Notes: generated by a model from the sequence alone, not told the origin. Counted from the first letter of the stretch, positions 16,276 to 26,328 are shown. The stretch is DNA of 64,000 bases from Nitrosomonas sp. (GCA_020890945.1 JAJHPK010000057.1:42890-106889), one strand, 5' to 3'. Made by a program: numbers and translations.

Positions 16276-17403
16276 TCAGGATTTAACAACGACTTGACCG
16301 TCAATGGCAACCAGCGTTCCAGCAATAATCTCGTCTGCTCGATCAATTTTGAGTTGACCATTTTCTTGATCTAACATCAGATTAAGAAAATTCATGACAT
16401 TTCTTGCGTATAAAGTGCTGGAATCAGCCGCAACCAAACCAGGAATGTTAGCAACGCCGATTAAATGCACGCCGTGCTTTATCACTGTTTTATCCAACTC
16501 CGATAAAGGACAATTACCACCGGCTTCAACCGCCATATCGACAATCACGGAACCAGGTTTCATCGATTTCACAGTATCTTCTTTAATCAGCACAGGCGCT
16601 GGGCGTCCAGGAATCAATGCGGTAGTGATGATGATGTCGGCAGCAACGGCTCGTTCATGGACCAATTCGCCCTGGCGGCGTTTATAGTCATCCGACATTT
16701 CTGTCGCATAACCGCCTGCGGTCTCAGCTTTGGCTTTTTCTTCTTCGTTCAAAGGGACCTCAACAAATTTTGCTCCTAAACTTTCTACTTGTTCTTTTGC
16801 CGCAGGACGAACGTCAAAAGCCTCCACGACCGCTCCCAATCTTTTCGCTGTCGCAATTGCTTGCAATCCTGCTACGCCTGCACCTAATATCAGTACGCGA
16901 GCTGCCTTGACAGTTCCCGCCGCCGTCATCAACATCGGGAAAAATTTTTGATACGCATTGGCAGCCATGATGACTGCTTTGTAACCCGCGATGTTGGCTT
17001 GCGACGACAGTACGTCCATACTTTGTGCGCGCGAAATCCGCGGTAATTTTTCCAGGGAAAACGCGGTCAAACCGTGTTTGGCAATTGCTTCGATCCCTTC
17101 TTTTTGATGCGGTGCCAATAAGCCTATCAACAAAGCATCTTTGCGCATCATAGCCAATTCATTCGATTCAGGACCTTTCACTTTAAGCACGATGTTCGAT
17201 TGTGAATAAATTTGACTCACATCGTTGACGATAATCGCGCCAGCTTCTTGGTATGCAGCGTCGGTTATACTGGCATGGATACCAGCGCCAGCTTGCACAA
17301 AAACCTTGTGAAGACCTTTTGCCGTGAATTTTTTGATCGTTTCAGGTGTGGCTGATACTCGTGTTTCTCCCCCGCGAATCTCTGCGGGTATGCCTATCTG
17401 CAT
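16276..17403 (-). CDS. pntAA: NAD(P) transhydrogenase subunit alpha part 1
   Basis: 375 residues, the cytoplasmic NAD(H)-binding domain I. It starts MQIGIPAEIRGGETRVSATPE and has the NAD fold VLILGAGVAGLQAIATAKRLGA. RQGELVHERAVAADIIITTALIPGRPAP is the mobile loop region, and GSVIVDMAVEAGGNCPLS follows. The ATG at 17403 has GAGGAG at proper distance, so the in-frame upstream Met (17433) is rejected. First gene of the pnt operon. Confidence 0.95.
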   Translation of the reverse strand: MQIGIPAEIRGGETRVSATPETIKKFTAKGLHKVFVQAGAGIHASITDAAYQEAGAIIVNDVSQIYSQSNIVLKVKGPESNELAMMRKDALLIGLLAPHQKEGIEAIAKHGLTAFSLEKLPRISRAQSMDVLSSQANIAGYKAVIMAANAYQKFFPMLMTAAGTVKAARVLILGAGVAGLQAIATAKRLGAVVEAFDVRPAAKEQVESLGAKFVEVPLNEEEKAKAETAGGYATEMSDDYKRRQGELVHERAVAADIIITTALIPGRPAPVLIKEDTVKSMKPGSVIVDMAVEAGGNCPLSELDKTVIKHGVHLIGVANIPGLVAADSSTLYARNVMNFLNLMLDQENGQLKIDRADEIIAGTLVAIDGQVVVKS

Positions 17404-17514
17404 GGAATATTTCTCCTCTTTGCCAATCTGCAAAATTCATAGGGTGGATAAAGTTGTGAATTATAAATCAATTTGCGAACGATGCCATGATATGGTTTAC
17501 AAAACTTACAAATA

Positions 17515-17531
17515 AGTGATCAAAAATCACT
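17515..17531. repeat. Short palindrome upstream of pntAA
   Basis: AGTGAT-CAAAA-ATCACT, a 6-bp inverted repeat in the gap between the Hpt gene and pntAA. It may be an operator or a small hairpin. Confidence 0.3.
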
Positions 17532-17622
17532 AATGTTCAGGCATAAAATTGGATTAGAAACTAAAGCAAATAAATATTTTATTAGTGTTAGAGCAGTCGA
17601 GAGAAAAATGGCCTTCTAATTC

Positions 17623-17994
17623 TTAATGATTTTCGAGATCATATTGCAAATATTTTTTGATTTCGGACATTTGCTCATAAATCTCGGTTAGTAGCTGTAC
17701 CGATATATTCCAATCTTTATTCATAGAAGCTTTTTCCAGTTTTTCACATAAATCGGAACAATGCAAAGCACCTATGATTTTAGTAGACGATTTCAGTTTA
17801 TGCCCCAAAAACTCCAATGTATTTAAATCCTTGCTGTCTTCCGCTTTTTTCATTTGTAGCAAAATTTCATCGGAATTCTGAATGAATTTTAACTCGAGCT
17901 CCTTTACCACGGCTGTATTGTTGCAAAACATTTCTTGTAAAAAAGAAGTATCAACTATAGGCAAATGATCGGAGGCTATTTCTTTATTTTTCAA
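17623..17994 (-). CDS. Stand-alone Hpt (histidine phosphotransfer) protein
   Basis: 123 residues forming one Hpt domain, with the phosphorylatable His65 in EFLGHKLKSSTKIIGA followed by a helical bundle (CSDLCEKLEKAS, LLTEIYEQMSEIKKYL). Such proteins carry phosphoryl groups between hybrid kinases and response regulators. No kinase or regulator is nearby, so its partner is elsewhere. It has no membrane segment. Confidence 0.8.
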   Translation of the reverse strand: MKNKEIASDHLPIVDTSFLQEMFCNNTAVVKELELKFIQNSDEILLQMKKAEDSKDLNTLEFLGHKLKSSTKIIGALHCSDLCEKLEKASMNKDWNISVQLLTEIYEQMSEIKKYLQYDLENH

Positions 17995-18070
17995 GAATTA
18001 TCCTTTCAATTTAATCTAAAATATTACAAATTCGAATGCCTATCTCATAAAAATACATCACATCATTACG

Positions 18071-18544
18071 TTAACTGACATGCACAGATAACTTCTGGCA
18101 ATTTTCACAGATACCATGCAATTCCAATTGCTGATGCGCCAATTTAAATCCGGTGTTTTGAATGCTCAACGCCAATTCATTAATAATATGTTTTTTAATT
18201 CCAATCTCCTTAACATTACCACATTGATCACAAATTAAAAACTGTGGCGTTTCATGTTGGTGTTCGCAAGTAATATGAGCACAGCACATATATTGACTAG
18301 CCGTTTCAAGCTTGTGCACTAATCTTTCATGAACGAGAAAATCGAGCATGCGATACACCGACATGATTGGCAGGGTTTCGTTGAAATGGTAACGATATTT
18401 TTCGGCAATTTCATAAGCCGAAAGCGGCGTAGTCGATTCAAGCAGAATTATCAGGACGTTTTTGCGTTTATTGGTCAGCTTGACGCCCGCTAAAGCACAG
18501 GCCTCTTGAGATTTTTTAATAATCTGAGCGATATCCGCGGACAT
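18071..18544 (-). CDS. zur: Fur-family transcriptional regulator (Zur-like)
   Basis: 157 residues with a winged helix (LTNKRKNVLIILLES, ETLPIMSVYRMLDFLVHERLVHKLE) and structural zinc cysteines at 105/108 (CDQC) and 146/149 (CENC). The Cys-Cys-Ala-His start of the metal region and the QFLICDQCGNV motif favour Zur over Fur. These proteins repress zinc uptake genes when zinc is bound. The symbol is tentative. No target operator was identified here. Confidence 0.75.
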   Translation of the reverse strand: MSADIAQIIKKSQEACALAGVKLTNKRKNVLIILLESTTPLSAYEIAEKYRYHFNETLPIMSVYRMLDFLVHERLVHKLETASQYMCCAHITCEHQHETPQFLICDQCGNVKEIGIKKHIINELALSIQNTGFKLAHQQLELHGICENCQKLSVHVS

Positions 18545-18634
18545 ACTTTTTCTTGTGATTTTATACGAAGTTTATTAAAAATAAGATATTCACCGAGAAA
18601 GAAAAAGCATGCGCATTGTGATGAATAATCATAG

Positions 18635-20035
18635 TTAATGCCTTAATCCACCTGGAATGACACTCGGTTTCTTTTGATCTAAGGGTTGGGGATCTAATGT
18701 CGCCACCGTCAAATTGTCGTCAGTAAAATATTTTTTTGCGACTTCAACTATTTGTTCAGCCGTTATCATTTTAATTTTCTCTAAAATGGTGTCAATATCA
18801 CGATGAGACAATCCAATGCTTTCAAACCGACCTATTTGCATGGCCTGAGAAAAAATTGAATCGCGCTGATAAATATGTCCTGCAATCACCTGCGCTTTAA
18901 CCCTAGCTAATTCTTCCACAGTCACGCCTGTTTTGACGATTTTTTCAATTTCACCCCTTAGTGCTTGTTCTAAGTCATGGATCGTTTTCCCTGCGCGTGG
19001 AACAGCGCTCAGGAAAAACATACCTGGTCCACGAGACATTGCGCTATAGCCAGCATCTGCAGAATTAGCGATTTGATTTTCGCGAACCAGCGATTTGTTC
19101 AACCGAGCCGATGCGTGACCATCCAAAATGCTTTCCAAAACTTCCAATGCATAGGGCTCCCAATCGGATGAGATATTTTTAATCGCAGGAACATGATAAC
19201 CCATGATGAGATAAGGTAACTCAGCAGGGGCTTTAACGTTAATTCGTTTAGATCCTTGTTGCACCGGTTCTAATTGAGGGTGACGGGCATTGAGAGGAAG
19301 TACGGCGCCGGTTTTAATGTCGCCATAATATTTTTGCGCTAAACCCAATACCTCTTTTGCCTCAACATCACCAACAACGACCAGAATGGCATTATTGGGC
19401 GCATACCAGCGGTTGTACCAATCTTTTGCGTCAGCAACGCGCATATTTTCCAGATCATTCATCCAGCCTATGATTGGGTTTTTATAAGGATGAGCCTGAA
19501 AAGCCATTGCCATCATTTTTTCGTACAACAAAGCACGCGGTTGATCATCGGTGCGCAATCTCCTTTCCTCCATGACCACTTTGATTTCTTTGGAGAATTC
19601 TTCTTCCGTGAGGACAATATTTCGCATACGATCGGATTCTAGTTCCATTGCCATCGGCAAGCTGTGTTTATGCAATTGCTGGTAATAGCCAGTATAATCA
19701 TAGCTGGTAAATGCATTTTCACGACCGCCCGCAGCTGCGATCTTTTTAGAAAATTCGCCATTCGGGAATTTTTCAGTGCCCTTAAACATCATATGTTCGA
19801 GTACATGAGCAACACCGGTCAGGCCGTTGACTTCGTCAATACTGCCTACCTTGTACCAAATTTGTGAAACAACGACGGGAGCACGGTGGTCTTCCTTAAC
19901 GATCAACTTCAATCCATTATCCAATACAAATTCATGTGGGTTACTCCACGCGGATAACGCATAGAAAAATGCGCAAAAACTTAAGCTCATTGATCGAGAA
20001 AAGTGTGACCATGTAATACGGCGTGAAGGTTTCAT
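18635..20035 (-). CDS. M16 family zinc peptidase, exported
   Basis: 466 residues from Met at 20035. An N-terminal hydrophobic stretch (SLSFCAFFYALSAWS) is a likely signal peptide. The inverted zinc motif HVLEH (His77, Glu80, His81) is followed by the AAAGGRENAFTSYDYTGYY region and the distal Glu in MELESDRMRN, as in pitrilysin-like processing peptidases. A second domain lacks the motif, as usual. The gene is divergent from ftsY with about 87 bp between, an arrangement common in betaproteobacteria. Periplasmic location is inferred; substrates are unknown. Confidence 0.9.
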   Translation of the reverse strand: MKPSRRITWSHFSRSMSLSFCAFFYALSAWSNPHEFVLDNGLKLIVKEDHRAPVVVSQIWYKVGSIDEVNGLTGVAHVLEHMMFKGTEKFPNGEFSKKIAAAGGRENAFTSYDYTGYYQQLHKHSLPMAMELESDRMRNIVLTEEEFSKEIKVVMEERRLRTDDQPRALLYEKMMAMAFQAHPYKNPIIGWMNDLENMRVADAKDWYNRWYAPNNAILVVVGDVEAKEVLGLAQKYYGDIKTGAVLPLNARHPQLEPVQQGSKRINVKAPAELPYLIMGYHVPAIKNISSDWEPYALEVLESILDGHASARLNKSLVRENQIANSADAGYSAMSRGPGMFFLSAVPRAGKTIHDLEQALRGEIEKIVKTGVTVEELARVKAQVIAGHIYQRDSIFSQAMQIGRFESIGLSHRDIDTILEKIKMITAEQIVEVAKKYFTDDNLTVATLDPQPLDQKKPSVIPGGLRH

Positions 20036-20122
20036 TTTTACTAACCTAAGTATGAATAAACAGAATAAAATTACGTTTTTGCTTGCTAGCAATCCTTGAA
20101 AATATTTGTAGAGCCTACCAGA

Positions 20123-21151
20123 ATGTTCAGCTTTTTTAAATCCAAAAAAAATTCAGAAGAAATCGATGAAAGCAAAACACCCGAAACTGATGAGTCAGAT
20201 TCCAAGCAACAGAATGCAACCGGTTTTGCAGATCGACTCAGACTGGGCCTTACACGTACCCGACAAAACTTAGGTAAGCAACTCTCTGCTTTGTTTGGCG
20301 GCGGCAAGATTGACGAAGCATTTTATGAAGAATTGGAAACCATTCTGTTAACGTCGGATGTCGGCGTAAACGCAACGCAGCTGCTGTTAGATAATTTGCG
20401 TAAGCACGTCAAACGTGACGCTTTGACAGAATCGTCTCAACTGAAATTGGCATTAAAAGACTCCCTTGTGACAATGTTAAAACCATTAGAACAATCGTTT
20501 GATACCAATGCACAAAAACCTTTTGTGATTATGATTACAGGTGTCAATGGTGTCGGAAAAACCACTTCCATCGGCAAATTGGCCAAATACTTTCAGTCTC
20601 AAGGCAAATCGGTTTTATTGGCGGCAGGAGATACATTTCGTGCGGCCGCACGCGAACAGTTGATAGCTTGGGGTGAGAAAAATAATGTCACAGTGATTGC
20701 ACCGGATAGTGATCCTGATAAGAAAAGCGATCCCGCTGCGGTGATTTTTGACGCCATTAATTCTGCCAAATCACGAGGCATCGATATCGTCTTAGCCGAT
20801 ACGGCCGGACGCTTAACAACACAATCGCATTTAATGGAAGAAATCAAAAAGGTTAAACGCGTGATTGCCAAAGCTATGCCGGACGCACCACACGAAGTGC
20901 TGCTGGTACTGGATGCCAATACCGGACAGAATGCGATTGCACAAGTAAAAGCATTTGATGAAGCGTTGAATGTAACGGGTTTGGTTTTGACAAAACTGGA
21001 TGGCACAGCAAAAGGCGGCGTGGTAGCTGCTATCGTTGGACAATATGCACAAAACAATCCTCCGGCCCTGAGATTTATTGGTGTAGGTGAAGGGATCGAT
21101 GACCTAAGACCTTTTAATGCGCAAGAATTTGTCGATGCGATGTTTGATTAA
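20123..21151 (+). CDS. ftsY: Signal recognition particle receptor FtsY
   Basis: 342 residues. An acidic N-terminal A domain (KSKKNSEEIDESKTPETDES) is followed by the NG domain with GTPase motifs GVNGVGKTTSIGKLAK (~140), DTFRAAAREQL, VLADTAGRL and LTKLDGTAKGG. FtsY docks the SRP-ribosome complex at the membrane. The frame extends to a TTG at 20096, but the family start MFSFFKSKK at 20123 is preferred. It heads the ftsY-ftsE-ftsX group. Confidence 0.95.
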   Translation: MFSFFKSKKNSEEIDESKTPETDESDSKQQNATGFADRLRLGLTRTRQNLGKQLSALFGGGKIDEAFYEELETILLTSDVGVNATQLLLDNLRKHVKRDALTESSQLKLALKDSLVTMLKPLEQSFDTNAQKPFVIMITGVNGVGKTTSIGKLAKYFQSQGKSVLLAAGDTFRAAAREQLIAWGEKNNVTVIAPDSDPDKKSDPAAVIFDAINSAKSRGIDIVLADTAGRLTTQSHLMEEIKKVKRVIAKAMPDAPHEVLLVLDANTGQNAIAQVKAFDEALNVTGLVLTKLDGTAKGGVVAAIVGQYAQNNPPALRFIGVGEGIDDLRPFNAQEFVDAMFD

Positions 21152-21176
21152 TATGCATTGAGCTCCAATAAGCGGC

Positions 21177-21830
21177 ATGATTACTTTCAAGAATGTCTCA
21201 AAGCGCTATCCGAATGGATATATTGCATTGAATAATATTAACTTGTCGATTAATGCCGGTGAAATGGTGTTTTTGACAGGTCATTCCGGCGCAGGTAAAA
21301 GCACCTTATTAAAATCCATCGCGGCAATAGAACGTCCGACCTCAGGCACCATTACAATTAGCGGGCAAAACATTGCGCAACTCAAACCCAGCGCAATTCC
21401 TTTTTTGCGCCGAACAATTGGCATTGTGTTTCAAGATCATAAATTACTTTTTGATCGCAATGTTTTTGACAACGTATTGTTACCACTGCAAATCAGCAAT
21501 TTCGATACGCATACCGCAGCAAGCCGTGTGCGTGCTGCGTTAGATAAAGTTGGGTTATTAAAAAAAGAAAAGGCTATGCCTATTACGCTATCAGGTGGTG
21601 AAAGGCAGCGTTTGTGCATTGCACGCGCAGTGGTGCACCGCCCCACCCTACTGATTGCCGATGAACCGACAGGAAACTTAGATATCGCCTATGGACGTGA
21701 CATCATGTCAATGTTTACCTCTTTTAACCAAGTCGGAGTTACTGTAATCATTTCAACACATGATGCTTCGTTGTTAGGAAACACACAGCATCGGGTTTTG
21801 TCGTTGGCGCAGGGAAATCTACTGGTATGA
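21177..21830 (+). CDS. ftsE: Cell division ABC transporter ATP-binding protein FtsE
   Basis: 217 residues with Walker A GHSGAGKSTLLK, Q-loop VFQDHKLL, ABC signature LSGGERQRLCIARAV, Walker B LLIADEPTGNLD and switch His in ISTHD. FtsE works with FtsX at the division septum to control peptidoglycan hydrolases. It overlaps ftsX by four bases (ATGA). Confidence 0.96.
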   Translation: MITFKNVSKRYPNGYIALNNINLSINAGEMVFLTGHSGAGKSTLLKSIAAIERPTSGTITISGQNIAQLKPSAIPFLRRTIGIVFQDHKLLFDRNVFDNVLLPLQISNFDTHTAASRVRAALDKVGLLKKEKAMPITLSGGERQRLCIARAVVHRPTLLIADEPTGNLDIAYGRDIMSMFTSFNQVGVTVIISTHDASLLGNTQHRVLSLAQGNLLV

Positions 21831-22732
21831 TTCGTATTTGGTTGGCGCAACATTGGTTTGTTTTTGTATCGACACTGAAGCGGTTAGTTGCAGCGCCTAT
21901 TACCACGCTACTAAGCGTTGTTATCATGGGAATCGCATTGAGTGTACCCGTCAGTATTTATGTATTAGTGGAAAATTTACGCTTGGTGATGAATGAAAAA
22001 AATCATCCGCAAATGACGCTTTTTTTAAAACACGATATAAAGCAAGAAAATATTGATAAGATTCGGCAAGATTTACAAGAACACCCACAAATTTTAGGTT
22101 CTGAGTTCATAGCAAAAGATATCGCATTGCAGCAGCTTCTAGAAAAAAGCGAATTACCCAATACCGTAAAAAACTTGCCGCGTAACCCATTACCGGATGC
22201 TTTTGTGATTACTGTTCGTGATGACAGCATTAATAATTTGCGCGAGTTGCAAGAAACTTTAAAAAGTTGGCCTGCAATCGAATTTGTTCAATTTGATTCT
22301 GAGTGGATTGAACGGTTGAAAGCGCTACTTCAATTGGGTTGGTCCATCGTTTTAATGATTGTTGCCATCTCCAGCATCGCGATCATAGCGGTGATGTTTA
22401 ACACGATTCGCTTACAAATCGCCACTAAACGAGATGAAATAGAAATATCCAAATTGATTGGCGCAACCGATCCATTTATCAGACGCCCCTTTCTTTATTT
22501 CGGCGCACTCCAAGGATTAGCCGCTGGGGTCATTGCCTGGTTGATCGTATTTCTGTTGATTCATTTGATTAATGAACAACTGATCGTGTTTCTACATTTC
22601 TATGAAATAGATTTTTTTCTAGAACCATTGTCAACGGAAAATGGACTGAGTTTATTATTTTTTTCCACTGTATTAGGTTGGCTGGGAGCACGTTTATCAG
22701 TATCCAACCATCTTTGGCAAATAGAACCATAA
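21827..22732 (+). CDS. ftsX: Cell division protein FtsX
   Basis: 301 residues with the FtsX layout: a cytoplasmic N-terminal tail, TM1 (ITTLLSVVIMGIALSVPV), a periplasmic domain of about 110 residues (LFLKHDIKQENIDKIRQDL ...), and three further TM helices. RLQIATKRDEIEISKLIGAT lies between TM2 and TM3. It is translationally coupled to ftsE. Confidence 0.95.
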   Translation: MIRIWLAQHWFVFVSTLKRLVAAPITTLLSVVIMGIALSVPVSIYVLVENLRLVMNEKNHPQMTLFLKHDIKQENIDKIRQDLQEHPQILGSEFIAKDIALQQLLEKSELPNTVKNLPRNPLPDAFVITVRDDSINNLRELQETLKSWPAIEFVQFDSEWIERLKALLQLGWSIVLMIVAISSIAIIAVMFNTIRLQIATKRDEIEISKLIGATDPFIRRPFLYFGALQGLAAGVIAWLIVFLLIHLINEQLIVFLHFYEIDFFLEPLSTENGLSLLFFSTVLGWLGARLSVSNHLWQIEP

Positions 22733-22774
22733 TGACTGAACAACTATAGGAGTTGCTGAAACTTTTTTAAAAAA

Positions 22775-22801
22775 TTGGCACTCTGATGCGTGGAGTGCTA
22801 G
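22775..22801. promoter_or_regulatory. CIRCE-like element (HrcA operator)
   Basis: TTGGCACTC-N9-GAGTGCTAG, against the CIRCE consensus TTAGCACTC-N9-GAGTGCTAA: two mismatches, exact 9-base spacer. It lies 50 bp upstream of rpoH and coincides with its probable promoter. Confidence 0.85.
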
Positions 22802-22804
22802 AAT
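22775..22804 (+). promoter_or_regulatory. rpoH sigma-70-type promoter
   Basis: -35 TTGGCA (22775-22780), 18-base spacer, -10 TAGAAT (22799-22804). The CIRCE-like palindrome fills it completely, so HrcA binding would block RNA polymerase. Confidence 0.65.
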
Positions 22805-22851
22805 AAAACTAGTAATAATTAATAATTTTGTGTCAATAGGAGATTATCGTA

Positions 22852-23706
22852 ATGACGAACGCTTTAGCATTACCCGAAATGGGTAGTAGTATCGAAAGCT
22901 ATATTCAGTCGGCTAATTCTTTTCCTATTCTATCTCAAGAAGAAGAAGCAAATTTAGCGCGACGTCTTTGGAATGATGGTGATATTGAAGCGGCACAAAA
23001 ATTAATTTTGTCACATTTGCGCTTTGTAGTTGCTATTGCACGTGGCTATAAAGGTTATGGCTTGCCTCAAGCAGATTTGATTCAAGAAGGAAATGTCGGT
23101 TTGATGAAGGCGGTCAAGCGTTTTGATCCAGAAAGAGGTGTTCGCCTAGTGTCTTTTGCGGTGCACTGGATTAAAGCAGAAATCCATGAATTTATTATGC
23201 GCAATTGGCGCTTAGTTAAGATCGCGACTACTAAACAACAACGTAAGTTATTTTTTAATTTACGTAGTATGAAAAAGGGTCTTGATACGATGAGCAAACA
23301 AGAAGTAGATGCAATGGCAGAAAAGCTCGGTGTCAAGCCTGAAGAAGTCGTTGAAATGGAAAAGCGTTTCAGTGGCTCCGATGTTTCGCTAGAACCTTTG
23401 TCAGAAGAAACTGATGACGATACTACTTTCAGCCCTATTCATTATTTGACTGATGAAATAGAACCTTCAGGTATTTTAGAGAACGAACAGTCTTTCAACT
23501 TGCGTGAGACAGGTTTACAGAAATCCCTGGAATGCTTAGATGATCGCAGCCGTCATATTATCCAAGCCAGATGGTTAAGAGAAAAAGAAGAGACAGCAAC
23601 ATTACACGATCTTGCTGAAGAACTAGGCGTATCGGCAGAGCGCGTTCGTCAAATTGAGGTAAAAGCATTGCAAAAAATGCGCACGACCATGGCAATGAGT
23701 GACTGA
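22852..23706 (+). CDS. rpoH: RNA polymerase heat-shock sigma factor (sigma-32)
   Basis: 284 residues, the usual RpoH length. Region 2: HLRFVVAIARGYKGYGLPQADLIQEGNVGLMKAVKRFDPERGVRLVSFAVHWIKAEIHEF. The RpoH box QRKLFFNLR lies near residue 131-139. Region 4 is LDDRSRHIIQARWL ... LGVSAERVRQIEVKAL. AGGAG precedes the ATG. Upstream lies a CIRCE-like operator over the promoter. The gene stands 119 bp after ftsX and is probably transcribed mainly from its own promoter. Confidence 0.96.
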   Translation: MTNALALPEMGSSIESYIQSANSFPILSQEEEANLARRLWNDGDIEAAQKLILSHLRFVVAIARGYKGYGLPQADLIQEGNVGLMKAVKRFDPERGVRLVSFAVHWIKAEIHEFIMRNWRLVKIATTKQQRKLFFNLRSMKKGLDTMSKQEVDAMAEKLGVKPEEVVEMEKRFSGSDVSLEPLSEETDDDTTFSPIHYLTDEIEPSGILENEQSFNLRETGLQKSLECLDDRSRHIIQARWLREKEETATLHDLAEELGVSAERVRQIEVKALQKMRTTMAMSD

Positions 23707-23815
23707 ATCTATAATTGATACATTTGTAAAAAATTCTATGGTCTATTGAAAGATCGGGACTGTAAATTAAACTGTGTAACTGCATAATCGACTGCACAAT
23801 TTTCGTAGGAATACA

Positions 23816-23870
23816 ATGCCAATCTGCTTGCCGCTTAAACCGATGGATTCCATTTTTGACAGCACATCTC
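23816..23870 (+). mobile_element. IS3 terminus remnant (~55 bp)
   Basis: Near-identical to 13463-13517 (end of orfB encoding NLLAA, stop, and the outer terminus CCATTTTTGACAGCAC). It lies between the convergent rpoH and lysS genes and is the only part of an IS3 element left there. Confidence 0.7.
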
Positions 23871-23884
23871 ACTGATGAGTATAC

Positions 23885-25393
23885 TTAATCTTCTCTTCTT
23901 AGTTGCGGAAACAAGATAACGTCACGAATACTCGGACTGTCAGTCAAAAGCATCACCAAACGATCAATACCGATACCTTCCCCTGCTGTAGGAGGTAGTC
24001 CATGTTCCAATGCTCGAATATAATCAGCATCATAATGCATCGCTTCCGCATCGCCGGCATCTTTGGCTTTTGCTTGTTCTTGAAAGCGCGCAGCTTGATC
24101 TTCCGGATCGTTCAATTCGGAGAATCCGTTCGCTATTTCACGCCCCGCAATATAAAGTTCAAAACGATCGGTAATTTCTGCATTGTTATCATTGCGACGT
24201 GCCAACGGTGAAACTTCCGCCGGATAATCAACAATGAAGGTGGGCTCGAACAATAAATGCTCGGTAGTCTCGTCAAATAACGATAACTGCAACCCGCCAA
24301 TACCGTCTTGAGTATTGTAATGAACTTTGAGAGATTCCAACGTATCGATCAGAAAACCACGATCGCATAATTGCGCATCGGTATAAGTTGGGTGAAATTT
24401 CTGAATGGCTTGCGTAATCGTCAATCGCAGGAAAGGTTTTGCTAAATCAATGTCTTTACCTTGATAAGTGATGGATGTTGTACCAAGAACTTTCTGCGCC
24501 ACATCAACGAACATTTTTTCAGTCAAATCCATCAAATAAGTAAAATCTTGATAGGCTTCATAAAATTCCAACATCGTGAACTCAGGATTATGCCGCGTGG
24601 AAATACCCTCGTTACGGAAATTCCGGTTGATCTCAAAGACTTTTTCCATACCACCCACGACCAAGCGTTTGAGATATAACTCAGGGGCGATGCGCAAGTA
24701 TAGTTCCATATCCAAAGCATTGTGATGCGTAGCAAAAGGCCGGGCAGAAGCGCCACCCGGGATAGGATGCATCATTGGTGTTTCGACTTCCAGATAATCC
24801 CGCGCAACCAAAAATTCACGAATCGCTTGTATGACTTTCGAGCGCGTAGTAAACGTTTTTCGAGTTTCTTCATTCGTGATCAAATCCAAATAGCGTTGTC
24901 GATACTTTTGCTCTTGGTCGGTCAAGCCGTGGAATTTTTCTGGCAATGGACGCAACGATTTCGTCAAAAGCTCCAATTGCGTCACGCGAATCGATAATTC
25001 TCCGGTTTTGGTTTTAAATAAAGTACCATACGCACCCAAAATATCGCCTAAATCATATTGCTTAAAGGCCGAATGAACATTTGCTCCCGTGAGATCATCA
25101 GAAATATACAACTGAATCCGCCCACTCATGTCTTGAATGGTTGCAAAACTGGCTTTTCCCATAACCCGTTTGAGAACCATCCGTCCTGCCACCTTAACCG
25201 CAATGATCTCTGTTTCAAGCTGTTCTTTGGAAAGTTGATCGAATTGCTGATGCAATTTTTCCGCTAAATGTTCACGCCGGAAAGCGTTGGGAAAAGCATT
25301 GCCCTGCGCACGCAGTTCGTTTAATTTAAATCGTCGTTCGGCGATGATTTGATTCTCGTCCTGAATGACGAGTGAAGGATCTTCCTGGTTCAT
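23885..25393 (-). CDS. lysS: Lysyl-tRNA synthetase, class II
   Basis: 502 residues. The N-terminal OB-fold anticodon domain ([30 protein letters not shown]) is followed by the class II catalytic core: motif 2 ([20 protein letters not shown]) and motif 3 ([26 protein letters not shown]). It charges tRNA-Lys. A full-length, ordinary housekeeping gene. Confidence 0.97.
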   Translation of the reverse strand: MNQEDPSLVIQDENQIIAERRFKLNELRAQGNAFPNAFRREHLAEKLHQQFDQLSKEQLETEIIAVKVAGRMVLKRVMGKASFATIQDMSGRIQLYISDDLTGANVHSAFKQYDLGDILGAYGTLFKTKTGELSIRVTQLELLTKSLRPLPEKFHGLTDQEQKYRQRYLDLITNEETRKTFTTRSKVIQAIREFLVARDYLEVETPMMHPIPGGASARPFATHHNALDMELYLRIAPELYLKRLVVGGMEKVFEINRNFRNEGISTRHNPEFTMLEFYEAYQDFTYLMDLTEKMFVDVAQKVLGTTSITYQGKDIDLAKPFLRLTITQAIQKFHPTYTDAQLCDRGFLIDTLESLKVHYNTQDGIGGLQLSLFDETTEHLLFEPTFIVDYPAEVSPLARRNDNNAEITDRFELYIAGREIANGFSELNDPEDQAARFQEQAKAKDAGDAEAMHYDADYIRALEHGLPPTAGEGIGIDRLVMLLTDSPSIRDVILFPQLRRED

Positions 25394-25531
25394 AACGTAA
25401 TATTTCTAATTGTTTTTGTCTCAATAGTGATTTACTTAAGTGCAAAGCCATTATACGCCGCATTACCTTGACATGGTCAAATGAGAGTAGATATCCCAGA
25501 GTAGGCAATGTGTAAGAATTCTCAGGGTTGT

Positions 25532-26125
25532 TTACAGAGAGTTGATTAAAAAAGCGGTGAGTATTTCATAAGGAGTAGCATTATTCAAACCTTTATGAGG
25601 TTTCACAGTACTGTAGAAGTTAATGAAACGTAATAGCCGAATACGCCGATTATCGGCACTATCTTTAAAAGAAATTCGACTGTGCCACATATATCCATGC
25701 GTGTGGATGCTCAGTTTTATCGTTAGTCTGCGGACGATTGACGCGAGTAAACTTCTGACCGATGCCGTGTTGCCTGCAAACTGTGATGGGAGCATTGTCG
25801 TCGATTCCTTTAAATTCGATGCCGTTGTCAGAGTGAACACAAGGGCATTGGGCGAGGATAGTGCCTATGAGAAGGCAAGCAGCGCGCTGTGCTAGATTTT
25901 ATCGAGGAAAATACCGGCGGGAGAAATCATCTATAGCCACAAACAAATACTCGCGAGGTTCATTGACAGACAGTCTTGCAGGAAAAAAACCGTTTGGTAT
26001 CGAAATGAACCGACTCACCCGGTAAGATTTGTTATAGTGTTTAGCTTCCCGTTTGAGACGTTCCTGAATTGTTTGCTCGACCTTGACCAAACGCTTGGGA
26101 CCGTACCGAAACGTCTGAACCGCTG
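25532..26125 (-). pseudogene. IS481-family transposase, degraded
   Basis: Pieces of an IS481 integrase core appear in three frames: ILPGESVHFDTKRFF, then NEPREYLFVAIDDFSR, then HSDNGIEFKGIDDNAP and KFTRVNRPQTNDKTE, then FINFYSTVKPHKGLNNATPYEIL. The DDE core is interrupted by several frameshifts and stops, so it cannot make active enzyme. It lies between lysS and the HAD phosphatase gene. Confidence 0.82.
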
Positions 26126-26304
26126 GTTTTGTGCTGTCCGCGGGGGGCTCCTGGAATCAGATGCGTTTTAGTACGTTATGAATCGGGCCGTTCCACCCTG
26201 AAGGGTTCCGCCAAGTGTGTTACCTTCACATTCGTGGTTTCATAATGTTGACAGATTTTCTGGCGATCTAATAAATTTAAGCGAGTGCGTTTGTGTAGGT
26301 TATG

Positions 26305-26328
26305 TACAGTATTTTCAAAAATACTGTA
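26305..26328. terminator. Hairpin downstream of the HAD gene
   Basis: TACAGTATTT-TCAA-AAATACTGTA, a perfect 10-bp stem with a tetraloop, 33 bp past the stop of the minus-strand hda/HAD operon. No T-run follows on the minus strand, so termination is uncertain. Confidence 0.45.
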
